Shown one piece after another: positions 24,796 to 34,121 of a stretch of 64,000 bases of DNA (position 1 is the first letter of the stretch; the number at the start of each line of letters is the position of its first letter). The stretch lies in contig CAYYGN010000013.1 in assembly GCA_964471595.1 (NCBI GenBank), positions 1-64,000 of the forward strand. Reading direction: 5' to 3'. The stretch comes from JAGNXB01 sp964471595. Lineage in GTDB: Bacteria; Bacteroidota; Bacteroidia; Chitinophagales; Saprospiraceae. Both the position numbers and the translations under genes were made by a program. Under the pieces are notes generated by a model that was given only the letters and a program-made list of their open reading frames with translations, was not told the origin of the DNA and searched no databases.

Positions 24796-26250
24796 TCAGG
24801 GACGCACGGCCATGTCTTCGTCCGGTCTTGGGATCCGGATGACCTCCCCGGGGGACCAAAGGGCGGAAGGATTGCAGGCATGGAGCAATTGGACGTCAGC
24901 AATGCGATAGCGCCGGCAGAGTTCGCCGAGGCTCTCTCCGAGTCCCATGGTATGGTGCCAGAACCGCTGTGGCCGGATGGCATCCATCATCAGCGTTGCC
25001 GGATCGTTGCCGTCCGGTTCGGCAGACATGGGGCTCAGCCTTTCGCGGCTGTATCGCGGCAACCGGCTGAAATGGCTTTTGGGCAGGTGGAAGGGACGGC
25101 GGATGGGCAGGTAAATCATCAGTTCCCGCTCTCCGTCAAACCGGGGTTCCGGCTCCAGGTCGTTCCACAACAGGATGAGACTTTCCTCCACGTCAAACAA
25201 CGCGGCGACATCGGACAGGGATTCTTCCGGCATGGGGGCGTAATAGACCAAGGAATAATCCTCGATCACCGGCGCCGGCGCCGGGCCGTCAAACCCTTTT
25301 TCCAGTTCCGGAAAATATTTTCGGCCTTCCTCGGGAAGGTTCATGTATCCCAGTACAAATCCGACCGACCGCTTGGGCAAGGTGACCAGGGGACCTTTGG
25401 GGTCGCGGGGCAGACAGCCGTCGCCATAGGCGGGATTCAGACGCTGCAATACTTCGACGGGCGTTTGGGCAATGCGGGCCAGGTCGGAAAGACAGATGGC
25501 GGCGGGCAGCCGCACGTCCTGCGTGAGTTGGAGATCAAGGTCGGGCAGGGCAGGGGCCAGCGCATGTTCGTGGTAAAAGTGCACGAGGTAGGAGGCGGCC
25601 AGAAACCGGGGGACATACTTTTGGGTCTCCCGGGGCAAATAGCGCGCAATAGTCCAGAAATCCCTCGACTTGCCTCTCCGGATGGCCCGGTTGACATACC
25701 GGGGGCCACAATTGTAAGCGGCCAGAGCCAGTGCCCAATCCTGGTATTTGTTGTAGAGCAAAGCGAGGTACTGCACCGCCGCTTCGGTAGAGCGATGGAT
25801 GTCGATCCGCTCGTCCAGATCGCGCCCGGTACTCAGGCCCATGACCTCTGCCGTTCCCTCCATGAATTGCCACAAGCCGGCCGCTCCGGCCTGGGACACG
25901 GCCAAGGGGTTGAAATTGGTCTCGATGATGGGGAGGACCTTGAGTTCCAGAGGGAGCCCGTATTGCTTGAGGTATTGCTCGATGATGGGAAAATAGACGG
26001 AGCCCCGGCCGAGCAGGTCTTCGGCAAACGATCTCCGCGAATGGACGTAAATCCGGATCTGACGCCGGGTCTCCTCCGAGAAACGCTTGGTGAAAATACT
26101 GGGCATGGTCTTGAACCTTGCCCGGATCTCTTCCTCAGACCAGGCGGGGACTTCTTTGTCACGGTCGCCGGCGGGGCTCCCGTTTCCCGCTGCCAGTGGA
26201 CTGCCTGCCGACAGCCAGAGGCACAGGATGATCATTGCGGTTCGCGCCAT
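24796..26250 (-). CDS. MltD-like lytic transglycosylase with LysM-like repeats
   Basis: About 484 residues. The signal peptide is MARTAMIILCLWLSAG; this ATG (26250) is chosen because the -7 box at 26305-26312 overlaps the longer open frame. The family 23 transglycosylase domain covers residues about 90-240, with the catalytic-glutamate motif IETNFNPLAVSQAGAAGLWQ and the later LALAAYNCGPRYVNRAI. Two or three LysM-like segments follow, for example the stretch ending LWSPGEVIRIPRP at the C-terminus. The protein should bind and cleave peptidoglycan in the periplasm, possibly as an outer-membrane-associated enzyme. It is downstream of hisS on the same strand but has its own promoter. Confidence 0.9.
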   Translation of the reverse strand: MARTAMIILCLWLSAGSPLAAGNGSPAGDRDKEVPAWSEEEIRARFKTMPSIFTKRFSEETRRQIRIYVHSRRSFAEDLLGRGSVYFPIIEQYLKQYGLPLELKVLPIIETNFNPLAVSQAGAAGLWQFMEGTAEVMGLSTGRDLDERIDIHRSTEAAVQYLALLYNKYQDWALALAAYNCGPRYVNRAIRRGKSRDFWTIARYLPRETQKYVPRFLAASYLVHFYHEHALAPALPDLDLQLTQDVRLPAAICLSDLARIAQTPVEVLQRLNPAYGDGCLPRDPKGPLVTLPKRSVGFVLGYMNLPEEGRKYFPELEKGFDGPAPAPVIEDYSLVYYAPMPEESLSDVAALFDVEESLILLWNDLEPEPRFDGERELMIYLPIRRPFHLPKSHFSRLPRYSRERLSPMSAEPDGNDPATLMMDAIRPQRFWHHTMGLGESLGELCRRYRIADVQLLHACNPSALWSPGEVIRIPRPDEDMAVRP

Positions 26251-26304
26251 CGGGTTGTGCATTCGTAAAGGAATTGGCGCAGTCAATGCGCTTGGTTCGA
26301 AATG

Positions 26305-26312
26305 CAAAGATA
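26305..26312 (-). promoter_or_regulatory. Candidate -7 box for the transglycosylase
   Basis: The minus strand reads TATCTTTG (TANNTTTG), 54 bases before ATG 26250. It rules out the upstream TTG at 26307 as a start. Confidence 0.45.
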
Positions 26313-26349
26313 CGGCCTCAACCTACATCGCGCCACCTTTAACGATGGG

Positions 26350-27705
26350 TTAACAATTCGTCGGGGCAGTTAACGCATGTATAATTCCTTTCAGATCAAG
26401 CTTTTGCTGAATGCCTTCCGCCATGTGTCTCAATGTATAGAGGCCTGAAGCCCGCTCCTCCTCCCCGATGATCAAAACGTGTCCGGCGCCAATGGCATCG
26501 GCGTATTTCATCATTTTTTGCAGCTTGGCCGCTTCGGGATAAAGGTCGGCAATAATCCCGGAAGCGCGGAGGGTCTCGGTCAGCCGGTAGGATTCGGCAT
26601 GACCTCCGGCTTCAAGACAAAGGACCAATACCTGGAGCCGGTGCAGGGCGGAAGCGGGAAAAAGACCCTGTTCCTCCATGACATCGTAGATCCGGTCGGC
26701 CCCGAACGAAATGCCCACACCGGACATTCCGGGCAACCCGAAGAGACCCGTAAGGTCGGCATACCGTCCCCCGCCGCCCAGACTTCCCATCGCCACTTCG
26801 GTCGCTTTGACTTCAAGGATGGCGCCGGTGTAATAGGTGAGTCCCCTCGCCAGAGTCAGGTCATCGACAAGCCGGTTGTGCAGGGGTGCATTCCCCAGAT
26901 AGGAGCGGATTTCGGCGAGTTCCGACAAACCGGCCGCCCCATCGGGGTCGGCGGAGAGGTCGGCATCCCTGGCGCCGTCCGGCGCCGACTGCAAGAGGTG
27001 GATGGCACGGTCCACCGATCCGGAAGGGAGCCCGTGCCGGGTCAGTTCGGCCTTTACCCCGTCCCAGCCGATTTTGTCGGCTTTGTCGATCGAAGCCGTC
27101 AGGGTCTGCCAATGCGATTCCAGGCGGCAGACCCGGGCCAGTCCCTGCAAAAGTCGCCTGTGGTTGATCCGGATCTCTACCGGGATGCCGAGGGTATGGA
27201 AAACCTCGTCATAGACGCGGATCAATTCGGCTTCGTACATCAGGGAAGAGGAGCCGATGACATCGGCATCGCACTGAAAGAATTCCTGGTAGCGTCCTTT
27301 CTGGGGGCGATCGGCTCTCCACACGGGCTGGATCTGAAAGCGCTTGAACGGAAAGGACAGCAAATGCTGGTTCATGGCCACGTATCGGGCAAAAGGAACC
27401 GTGAGGTCGTAGCGCAAACCCCGTTTGGCAATGGAGCGGGTAAGCAGGGCCGAATCCCGGGATTCCAGGGCGGCCAGGTCGGCTTTGGCGAGGTAATCGC
27501 CATTGTTCAGGATCTTGAAAAGCAATTGGTCCCCTTCCTCCCCGTATTTGCCGGTCAAGGTATCCAGACTTTCCATGGCGGGTGTTTCCAGGGGCCGGTA
27601 TCCCCGGCGCACGAAAGCCTCACGGATGACGCCGAAAATGTGTTGGCGCCGGTCCACCTGATCCGGACCGAGATCCCGGGTGCCTTTGGGAAGGGATGGT
27701 TTCAT
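26350..27705 (-). CDS. hisS: Histidine--tRNA ligase
   Basis: A 451-residue class II aminoacyl-tRNA synthetase that charges tRNA-His. Motif 1 region KGTRDLGPDQVDRR; the histidine-binding region RYDLTVPFARYVAMN with motif 2 FQIQPVWRADRPQKGRYQEF; GLTYYTGAILEV and GGGGRYADL for the His-specific loop; motif 3 GVGISFGADRI. The C-terminal anticodon-binding domain (residues about 335-430) is present. Its ATG overlaps the stop of pheS by four bases (ATGA), so the two synthetases are translationally coupled. Confidence 0.96.
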   Translation of the reverse strand: MKPSLPKGTRDLGPDQVDRRQHIFGVIREAFVRRGYRPLETPAMESLDTLTGKYGEEGDQLLFKILNNGDYLAKADLAALESRDSALLTRSIAKRGLRYDLTVPFARYVAMNQHLLSFPFKRFQIQPVWRADRPQKGRYQEFFQCDADVIGSSSLMYEAELIRVYDEVFHTLGIPVEIRINHRRLLQGLARVCRLESHWQTLTASIDKADKIGWDGVKAELTRHGLPSGSVDRAIHLLQSAPDGARDADLSADPDGAAGLSELAEIRSYLGNAPLHNRLVDDLTLARGLTYYTGAILEVKATEVAMGSLGGGGRYADLTGLFGLPGMSGVGISFGADRIYDVMEEQGLFPASALHRLQVLVLCLEAGGHAESYRLTETLRASGIIADLYPEAAKLQKMMKYADAIGAGHVLIIGEEERASGLYTLRHMAEGIQQKLDLKGIIHALTAPTNC

Positions 27706-28739
27706 ACGACAGCGTCGAATTGGCGGAGAAACCGGATATCATTCTCGAACATCAGTCGGATGTCCTCGATGTTGTAGCGGAGCATGGCCGTGCGCTCGAT
27801 ACCGATGCCGAAAGCATAACCCGTATAGCGCTCAGGGTCTATACCGCAATTGTGGAGAACGGCGGGATCGACCATTCCGCATCCGAGGACTTCCAGCCAG
27901 CCGGTCCCTTTGGTGATCCGGCGGTCCTTTTCTGTCTCCAGTCCCATGTAAACGTCCATCTCGGCGCTGGGCTCCGTAAAGGGAAAGTAGGAGGGACGCA
28001 GACGGATTTTCCGGTCCTTCCCGTAAAATTCCCGGACAAAGTGGAGGAGCGTCTGCTTGAGATCGGCAAAACTGACGCCTTCATCAATATAAAGCCCTTC
28101 AATCTGGTGGAACTGGCAATGGGACCGGGCGGAGATGGTCTCGTTGCGGTACACCCTGCCCGGAGCGATGATCCGGATGGGCGGTTTGCGGGAGGTCATG
28201 ACCCTGGCCTGCACGCTGGAAGTATGGGTGCGGAGCAACATGCCCGGAGCATCCACGACATAAAAGGTATCCTGCATGTCGCGGGCCGGGTGGTCCTCCG
28301 GGGTGTTCATGGCTGTGAAGTTGTGCCAGTCGTCCTCGATCTCGCGGTCGTCGGCTACCGAAAAACCGATTCTCCCGAAAATGGCAATCATTTCCTGCAT
28401 GACCAGTGAGACCGGGTGTCGGGATCCGAGTGGTCTGGGTTCACCCGGGGCGGTCAGATCCATGCCGGCATAGGCAGACTGCCGCTTTTCGCGGGCAAAG
28501 ACGGCCTGCCATTCGGCATATTTGGCCTCTGCTTCTTCCTTGGCCCGGTTGACCAACTGCCCGTATTCTTTTTTCCGGGCCGGCTCGATCTGCTTGATCT
28601 CGCCAAAAAGGGGCTTCAGGATGTTTTTCGAGCCGAGAAACCGGATGCGGAACTGCTCCAGCTCATCGGCACTCGAGGGTTGGGCTTTGCCGATTTCGGC
28701 CATCAGGGCTTCGACCTGGTCGAACAAGGTAGCAGACAT
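27702..28739 (-). CDS. pheS: Phenylalanine--tRNA ligase alpha subunit
   Basis: 345 residues from ATG 28739 (MSATLFDQVEALM). The N-terminal coiled coil (about 1-85) binds tRNA; the catalytic class II core follows with HPVSLVMQEMI, DDWHNFTAMNTPEDHPARD, RTHTSSVQAR, FHQIEGLYID, and motif 3 in GIGIERTAMLRY. The beta subunit gene (pheT) is not in the window, so pheS is separated from it. The gene is coupled to hisS downstream and has a -7 box 18 bases upstream. Confidence 0.96.
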   Translation of the reverse strand: MSATLFDQVEALMAEIGKAQPSSADELEQFRIRFLGSKNILKPLFGEIKQIEPARKKEYGQLVNRAKEEAEAKYAEWQAVFAREKRQSAYAGMDLTAPGEPRPLGSRHPVSLVMQEMIAIFGRIGFSVADDREIEDDWHNFTAMNTPEDHPARDMQDTFYVVDAPGMLLRTHTSSVQARVMTSRKPPIRIIAPGRVYRNETISARSHCQFHQIEGLYIDEGVSFADLKQTLLHFVREFYGKDRKIRLRPSYFPFTEPSAEMDVYMGLETEKDRRITKGTGWLEVLGCGMVDPAVLHNCGIDPERYTGYAFGIGIERTAMLRYNIEDIRLMFENDIRFLRQFDAVV

Positions 28740-28757
28740 GGAAGCGGTTTGACGCCG

Positions 28758-28765
28758 CAAAGGTA
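28758..28765 (-). promoter_or_regulatory. Candidate -7 box of the pheS-hisS operon
   Basis: The minus strand reads TACCTTTG (TANNTTTG), 18 bases before ATG 28739. The track's longer pheS frame starting at 28760 would begin inside this box. Confidence 0.5.
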
Positions 28766-28805
28766 AGGGCTGCAGGGCATTGATACGGATGTCGGTACAG
28801 GGACG

Positions 28806-30332
28806 TCAGAAGGGGACGTCTTCGTCGTTCATCCGCGAGGACCGCGTAATGACCCCGAAATGGCCGCCCGGATTGCTCATCGGGTCGGGCATAGGCAAAT
28901 CATCAAAGTGAAGGTCGTCCCAATCACTGAAACGGGCGAAATCCTTCGTGAACCGCAGGCGCACCGTATCCACGGCACCATTGCGGTGTTTGGCGACGAT
29001 CACTTCGGTAAGCCCGGTGGTATCGCGCCCTTCATCATCCTGGTACATGCCGTAGTATTCCGGGCGGAACAAAAAAGTCACGATATCCGCGTCCTGTTCG
29101 ATGGCACCGGATTCCCGGAGGTCAGATAGCATGGGACGTTTGATGCCGCCGCGATTTTCCACGTTCCGGCTCAACTGGGACAGGGCGATCACGGGGATCT
29201 CGAGTTCCTTGGCCATGCCTTTCAAGGCTCTTGAAATGGCGCTCACTTCCTGTTCGCGGTTGCCTTTGCTGTCGCCGGTGCCGGACATGAGCTGCAGGTA
29301 ATCGATGATCACCAGTTCGATGCCGTGTTGCTTGCGGAGCCTGCGGCATTTGGCGCGCAGTTCGAAGATGTTGATGGCCGGCGTGTCATCGATGAAGATG
29401 GGCACATCGCTGAACTTGGAGATGGCGGATCGCACCCTTTCCCATTCCTGTTCGCCCTGGAGTTTTCCGTTCCGCAGTCGGTCGCCTTTCACTTCCGCCT
29501 CGGCGGAAATAAGTCGCATCGCGAGCTGGGTACTTCCCATTTCCAGCGAAAAAAAGGCGACTGGTTTGCCGTATTCCACAGCGGCATTCCGCGCCAGACT
29601 GAGCGTGAAGGCCGTTTTACCCATGGATGGACGGGCGGCGATGATGATCAGGTCGGAAGGCTGCCAACCGGCCGTCAGGTTGTCCAGGTCGCGGAATCCG
29701 GAGGGGACACCCGTCATGCCGTCTTCCTTTTGGGAGAGCTCCTCGATCAGCTTGAGGGCTTTGCCACTCAGGGCGCCCAGGGGTTCGTAGCTTTTGCTGA
29801 TGTTGGTCTGGGTGATGCTGAACAGTCCGGCCTCCGCCTCGTCGAGGAGGTCGAATACATCCGTGGTGTCTTCATAGGCATCCCGGATGGTCTTGTTGGA
29901 GATGCGGATGAGTTCCCGCTGGATGTGTTTTTGGGCCAGAATACGGGAGTGGTATTCGATATTGGCGGCACTGGCCACCCTGTTGGTCAGTTCGACCAGC
30001 GTATAGGGACCGCCGATGGCCTCCAGCTTGCCCATTTTGCGCAGTTCTTCGGTGACCGTCAGCATGTCAACCGGCTTGGAATGATCGAACAACTGGATCA
30101 TGGCCTGGTAGATGTGCTGATGGGCATCCACATAAAACGTCTCCGGCCGCAGGATCTCCAGCACCATGGGCAGCGCTTCCTTGTCGATCATCAAAGCGCC
30201 CAGAACGACTTCTTCCAGGTCGCGGTTCTGGGGTGGCAGTTTCCCGAAAACCATGTTGGACATGTCCGCATCGCGTTGACGGCGGATACGCGGATCGGTC
30301 TGTTTGTCTTTGAATGCCGGTTTGTCTGCCAT
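28806..30332 (-). CDS. dnaB: Replicative DNA helicase DnaB
   Basis: About 508 residues from ATG 30332 (MADKPAFKDK). The N-terminal DnaG-binding helical domain covers residues about 30-135 (PPQNRDLEEVVLGALMIDKE), then a linker and the RecA-like motor with Walker A ARPSMGKTAFTLSLA, Walker B ELVIIDYLQLMSG, and the arginine-finger/sensor region LSQLSRNVENRGG, PMLSDLRESGAIEQDAD. A normal hexameric replication-fork helicase without intein. It is transcribed alone, with a -7 box 18 bases upstream; the 297 bases between here and the next gene hold nothing else that I can see. Confidence 0.96.
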   Translation of the reverse strand: MADKPAFKDKQTDPRIRRQRDADMSNMVFGKLPPQNRDLEEVVLGALMIDKEALPMVLEILRPETFYVDAHQHIYQAMIQLFDHSKPVDMLTVTEELRKMGKLEAIGGPYTLVELTNRVASAANIEYHSRILAQKHIQRELIRISNKTIRDAYEDTTDVFDLLDEAEAGLFSITQTNISKSYEPLGALSGKALKLIEELSQKEDGMTGVPSGFRDLDNLTAGWQPSDLIIIAARPSMGKTAFTLSLARNAAVEYGKPVAFFSLEMGSTQLAMRLISAEAEVKGDRLRNGKLQGEQEWERVRSAISKFSDVPIFIDDTPAINIFELRAKCRRLRKQHGIELVIIDYLQLMSGTGDSKGNREQEVSAISRALKGMAKELEIPVIALSQLSRNVENRGGIKRPMLSDLRESGAIEQDADIVTFLFRPEYYGMYQDDEGRDTTGLTEVIVAKHRNGAVDTVRLRFTKDFARFSDWDDLHFDDLPMPDPMSNPGGHFGVITRSSRMNDEDVPF

Positions 30333-30349
30333 GTCGGGGGGTTGCTGCA

Positions 30350-30357
30350 CAAAGGTA
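30350..30357 (-). promoter_or_regulatory. Candidate -7 box for dnaB
   Basis: The minus strand reads TACCTTTG (TANNTTTG), 17 bases before ATG 30332; it excludes the open frame that continues up to 30578. Confidence 0.5.
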
Positions 30358-30629
30358 CGAACGGCACCGTGCGAATCGCCCGGCCGGGTGTCCGGCCTCT
30401 CAAGGTTTTCCACAATCAAATGTGCATAACCCGGGCGGACGGATGAGCCAGGGTCTCTTTGATGAATCCCTTTGCCCTCATGACCCGGCCGGAACCCGGA
30501 AAACGCTTGAAGGATCCGGTAAGGGAGCACAGTTTCAAGACCGGCATTCCATGGCCGGATGTGGAAAAATTCCCCCACCCGCAGGCAGATCCGATGCGAG
30601 GCGAAAACCGCCGGGCGGGATGTCGGGCA

Positions 30630-31310
30630 TCAACGTTGAAGCTGACGGATCCGCTCCTGTACCTCTTTGACCTTGTCCTGTTGTTGCCGGATTATTTCCT
30701 GCATGCGGCCTTGTTCCTTGACGTTGTCGATAGTCTGTTGTTCGGCTTTGGCGATGCGTTCGCGGGCCTGTTCGATATCGCGCTGATAGCCGTCGTGGTC
30801 CCTCTTGAGCCTGTCCATGTCCCTTTCCAGGTTTTTGAGGTTCTTTTCTTCGGCTTCGAGCTCTTCCTGCACTTGGGCGATATGCACCTGAAGGCCATAG
30901 TCTTCCAAAAATTTGACCGCCTCCCGGTAAGCGACGGCATCCTCATCCGAACGCAGGACACCGCCTTTCCGGTCAAACCAGACGGTTAGGGTCGTTTTTT
31001 CTTTGTTTTCCTCCAGGCGGTAATACACGTTCATCTTGTCATACCCGCCGATCGGATAGATCTCCACCTCTGAAAACACTTGTCCCTTGATCTCTTTGGA
31101 GCGCCTGGCCCGGCCTTTCAGCTTGTCGAAATAATCCCGCCAAACCTTTTCGGCCATTTTTTCCCTGACTCCGGGCAATTCCATGACCATCGCGTTGGCG
31201 GGTCCGGTGAGGAAATCGCGGCTGCTTTCATAAATGTCGTACCTGGGCCTCTCCTGGGCAGCAACGAACAAGGGAGCCAAAATGGCGGCGAGAAGAATCA
31301 GTATGCGCAT
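30630..31310 (-). CDS. Secreted coiled-coil protein of unknown function
   Basis: 226 residues. A signal peptide (residues 1-18, LFVAAQ) precedes a small globular region (about 20-125) containing NAMVMELPGVREKMAEKVWRD and YYRLEENKEKTTLTVWFDRK (positions about 95-115). From about residue 135 to the end it is a continuous charged heptad-rich coiled coil (EELEAEEKNLKNLERDMDRL onward). It is probably periplasmic. I recognise no named family, though the layout recalls uncharacterised phylum-level proteins. It is divergent from the TPR/PD40 gene at 31364. Confidence 0.75.
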   Translation of the reverse strand: MRILILLAAILAPLFVAAQERPRYDIYESSRDFLTGPANAMVMELPGVREKMAEKVWRDYFDKLKGRARRSKEIKGQVFSEVEIYPIGGYDKMNVYYRLEENKEKTTLTVWFDRKGGVLRSDEDAVAYREAVKFLEDYGLQVHIAQVQEELEAEEKNLKNLERDMDRLKRDHDGYQRDIEQARERIAKAEQQTIDNVKEQGRMQEIIRQQQDKVKEVQERIRQLQR

Positions 31311-31363
31311 GATGACATCAATTTGGGGATGGTTGGCGTTATGGTTGGGAATGCCCGACCCAT

Positions 31364-32671
31364 ATGGTTAAAGGTACAACAAGGCTGTTAATCCTCTTGT
31401 TTTCTGTATGTCCCTGGTGGGGTAATGTGGTAGCACAAAAAGCCGATGGGCGGAAGGCGGACAAATGGTATCGCGAAAAAGCTTACTTCAAGGCCATTCC
31501 TCTTTACGAGCAGGGACTTCGGGAGCAATTCCGCGCTGCCCCTGCCCAAAAGCTGGCCCAGGCCTACCGACTGACCAATCAGTGGGAAAAGGCTGTCGCC
31601 CTCCTGGATACGGCAGTGGCCACCGGAAAGGTGAAGGAAGAGATGTGGTTTCTGTATGCCGAATCCCTCATGGCCAATGGTCGGTATGAGGAAGCCCGCA
31701 CCTGGTTTCTCCGGCATGCGGTGTCGAATCCGGGCGACAGCCTGTCTGTGAAGCGGGCGGAAGCCTGCCTGATTGTCGGCGACATTCCACCGTTCTTCGG
31801 CACCGTCCGGTACCAACCCATACCCGTCAATGTGCCCGATGCCGACGATCACGCGGCCGTACCCTGGAAGGGGGGCCTGGTCTTCACCTCTGACCGCTCT
31901 CCGGGTGTGCGCCTCCTCCAGGAAAAATCCGCCTGGACGGGCCGCCATTTTCTCCATTTGTTTTTTACCCGCCCGCTCACGGATTCGACCTGGACGGAGC
32001 CAGAACCCTGGTCGGGCCGCCTGAATGCCCAAAACCTGCATGCCGGATATGCCGTTTTTTCACAGGACAGCCAGACCGTCTGGTTTACGCGAAATGCTTC
32101 TTCGCCCAATGACCGGGGCATGTATCCGCTCCAGTTGTTTACGGCCAGGCAAGCGGGAGATGATCGTTGGACCCGGCCCGAGCCGGTTTCCTTTGCCAAC
32201 GAGGGGTACAACATGATGCATCCGGCAGTTTCGCCGGACGGGCAGCTGTTTGTCTTTGCCAGTGATCGCGGGGGAGGTGAGGGCGGACTGGATCTGTGGA
32301 TGTGCCGAAGACAGGGTGACGACTGGTCCCGGCCCTTCAATCCCGGATTTCCGCTCAACACGGCCGCCCACGACGCTTTTCCGTTCTTCGACCGACTGGG
32401 CCGTTTGTTCTTTGCCTCCCGGGGCCATGCCGGTTTCGGAGGATATGACCTTTTTGTGGCCCTGCCCGATGGCGAGGGCGGATGGGAGCCCCCGCGCAAT
32501 CTCGGCCGCCCTCTCAACAGTCCCATGGACGACATCACCTTTTATCTCGATCCGGGCGGAGAGTGGGGATATTTCAGTTCTACCCGGGATGGGGGCGATG
32601 ACGACCTGTATTACTGGGAGGCCGAAAGCTTCTCCCGCAGGGAAGTGGAGGAAAGTCCCTCCCCGGAATAA
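31364..32671 (+). CDS. Secreted TPR plus PD40 beta-propeller protein
   Basis: 435 residues. A signal peptide ends VVAQ near residue 25. Residues about 30-125 are TPR-like helices (KADKWYREKAYFKAIPLYEQ, TNQWEKAVALLDTAV, NGRYEEARTWFL). From about 150 the PD40/WD40-like propeller follows with repeats of the form LVFTSDR, HPAVSPDGQLFVFASDRGGG, FFASRGHAGFGGYDLFVA and GYFSSTRDGGDDDLYY. Many Bacteroidota relatives end in an OmpA domain (some are linked to type IX secretion); here that domain is missing and the protein stops after the propeller. The role is probably in the envelope. It is followed 40 bases later by a Crp/Fnr gene. Confidence 0.8.
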   Translation: MVKGTTRLLILLFSVCPWWGNVVAQKADGRKADKWYREKAYFKAIPLYEQGLREQFRAAPAQKLAQAYRLTNQWEKAVALLDTAVATGKVKEEMWFLYAESLMANGRYEEARTWFLRHAVSNPGDSLSVKRAEACLIVGDIPPFFGTVRYQPIPVNVPDADDHAAVPWKGGLVFTSDRSPGVRLLQEKSAWTGRHFLHLFFTRPLTDSTWTEPEPWSGRLNAQNLHAGYAVFSQDSQTVWFTRNASSPNDRGMYPLQLFTARQAGDDRWTRPEPVSFANEGYNMMHPAVSPDGQLFVFASDRGGGEGGLDLWMCRRQGDDWSRPFNPGFPLNTAAHDAFPFFDRLGRLFFASRGHAGFGGYDLFVALPDGEGGWEPPRNLGRPLNSPMDDITFYLDPGGEWGYFSSTRDGGDDDLYYWEAESFSRREVEESPSPE

Positions 32672-32683
32672 ACCTCCAAACCG

Positions 32684-32691
32684 TAATTTCG
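32684..32691 (+). promoter_or_regulatory. Candidate -7 box for the Crp/Fnr gene
   Basis: TAATTTCG matches the TANNTTCG variant seen several times in this window and lies 20 bases before ATG 32712. Confidence 0.35.
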
Positions 32692-32711
32692 CAGCGACAA
32701 AATCCGCCCGG

Positions 32712-33365
32712 ATGGAACAGACATCGATGAGGGAAACCCTGTCCCCCGTACTGCGGAAGGCTTTTCCGGAGCTCAACGACCCCAACCTGATCGATGATCT
32801 GGCCCGGGAAGGCCGCTGCATGAAGTTCAAGGCCGGGGATGTGATCATGGATTACGGGGAAAACATACGCCTCGTACCTCTGGTGCTGGACGGATCCGTC
32901 AAGGTGATGCGGGAGAATGCCGACGGGGAAGAGCTGTTTCTGTACTTCCTCAACAGCGGGGATTCCTGTTCCATGTCGTTTGCGTGCTGCATGGCCAACA
33001 AGAGGAGTTCCATCAGGGCCATTGCAGAAGAAGACACGCGGATCCTGGGTATTCCGGTCAAGTACGTGGATGAATGGATCAGCCGGTATCCGGCCTGGAA
33101 GAATTTTGTCATGCGATCCTATGACATGCGCATGATGGAGCTCATCAACACCATCGACACCATTGCCTTCAAAAAGCTGGACGAACGCCTGCTGGACTAC
33201 CTGCACCAAAAAGCGGATGTCCTCAAGACCCGGGAAATACCGGTAACCCACCAGCAGATTGCCTTCGACCTCCACGCATCCCGGGAGGCCATTTCCCGAC
33301 TGCTGAAACAACTGGAGAAAATGCACAGGGTTGAGCTGGGCCGCAACAAAGTCACGTTAATCTAA
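32712..33365 (+). CDS. Crp/Fnr family transcription regulator
   Basis: 217 residues. A cyclic-nucleotide-binding-fold sensor (residues about 15-140; GDVIMDYGENIRLVPLVLDG, then GEELFLYFLNSGDSCSMS) and a C-terminal winged helix (IPVTHQQIAFDLHASREAIS, SRLLKQLEK). Three cysteines near the middle (SCSMSFACCMANKR) are notable and could bind a metal cluster or sense redox state, but they are not in the classic Fnr spacing. The effector and targets are unknown. ATG 32712 gives MEQTSMRETLS; a longer open frame upstream is antiphase to the PD40 gene and rejected. Confidence 0.85.
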   Translation: MEQTSMRETLSPVLRKAFPELNDPNLIDDLAREGRCMKFKAGDVIMDYGENIRLVPLVLDGSVKVMRENADGEELFLYFLNSGDSCSMSFACCMANKRSSIRAIAEEDTRILGIPVKYVDEWISRYPAWKNFVMRSYDMRMMELINTIDTIAFKKLDERLLDYLHQKADVLKTREIPVTHQQIAFDLHASREAISRLLKQLEKMHRVELGRNKVTLI

Positions 33366-33434
33366 TCGCGATCTAATCCCCGGAGAGAACCCGGGCACCC
33401 CGCTTCCTGTTGAATCTCCGTCAATCTGTATGGC

Positions 33435-34121
33435 ATGAAGGTGCTGATCGTCGAGGATGAGCCCAATGTGGCTTCGTTTATTGCCCGAGGACTTGCCGAG
33501 GCGGGCCATGAGCCTCATATGGTGCACACCGGCAAAGAGGGTCTGAGCCTGGCGTCCTCCGAACCCTTCGACGCGGTGGTCCTCGATCTGATCCTCCCCG
33601 ACATGACCGGTCTGGAGGTATGCCACCAGTTCAGGGACCGCAAGGGATACGACACCCCCGTCATCATGCTCACGGCGCTCGGCAGTACGGAAGATGTGGT
33701 GAAAGGCTTGCAAACGGGGGCAGACGACTATCTGGTCAAGCCGTTCAAGTTCAGAGAGCTATTGGCCCGCCTGGAAGCGCACAACCGGCACCGGAAAGCC
33801 CACTACGGGGCGGATGCGCTCAAAGTCGGCGACCTGGAGATCGATACTTTCCGGAGAATCGTCCGACGTGACGGTCAGCTCATCCGGTTGACAGCCAGAG
33901 AGTACGAACTGCTGGTTTACCTGATGCGCCATGCCGGCGGTGTAGTGAGCAGGGAAGCCATTCTGGCCTCGGTGTGGGGGATGGATTGGGACGTCGAAAC
34001 CAATGTGGTGGATGTGTATATCAATTACCTGCGCAACAAAGTGGACAAACCCTTTCCGTCCAAACTGATCCAAACGGTGATCGGAATGGGCTATATCCTC
34101 ACCGAAGAAGAGATCGGATGA
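33435..34121 (+). CDS. OmpR/PhoB-type response regulator
   Basis: 228 residues. Receiver domain 1-120 with the acidic pair ED (7-8), phospho-acceptor Asp51 (VVLDLILPDM), and the conserved Lys in LVKPF. The C-terminal winged helix (about 130-225) contains RLTAREYELLVYLMRHAGGV and VDVYINYLRNKVD, typical of the CusR/PhoB group. The stop overlaps the ATG of the kinase gene (ATGA), so the pair is co-translated. The signal is unknown; relatives respond to metals or envelope stress. Confidence 0.93.
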   Translation: MKVLIVEDEPNVASFIARGLAEAGHEPHMVHTGKEGLSLASSEPFDAVVLDLILPDMTGLEVCHQFRDRKGYDTPVIMLTALGSTEDVVKGLQTGADDYLVKPFKFRELLARLEAHNRHRKAHYGADALKVGDLEIDTFRRIVRRDGQLIRLTAREYELLVYLMRHAGGVVSREAILASVWGMDWDVETNVVDVYINYLRNKVDKPFPSKLIQTVIGMGYILTEEEIG

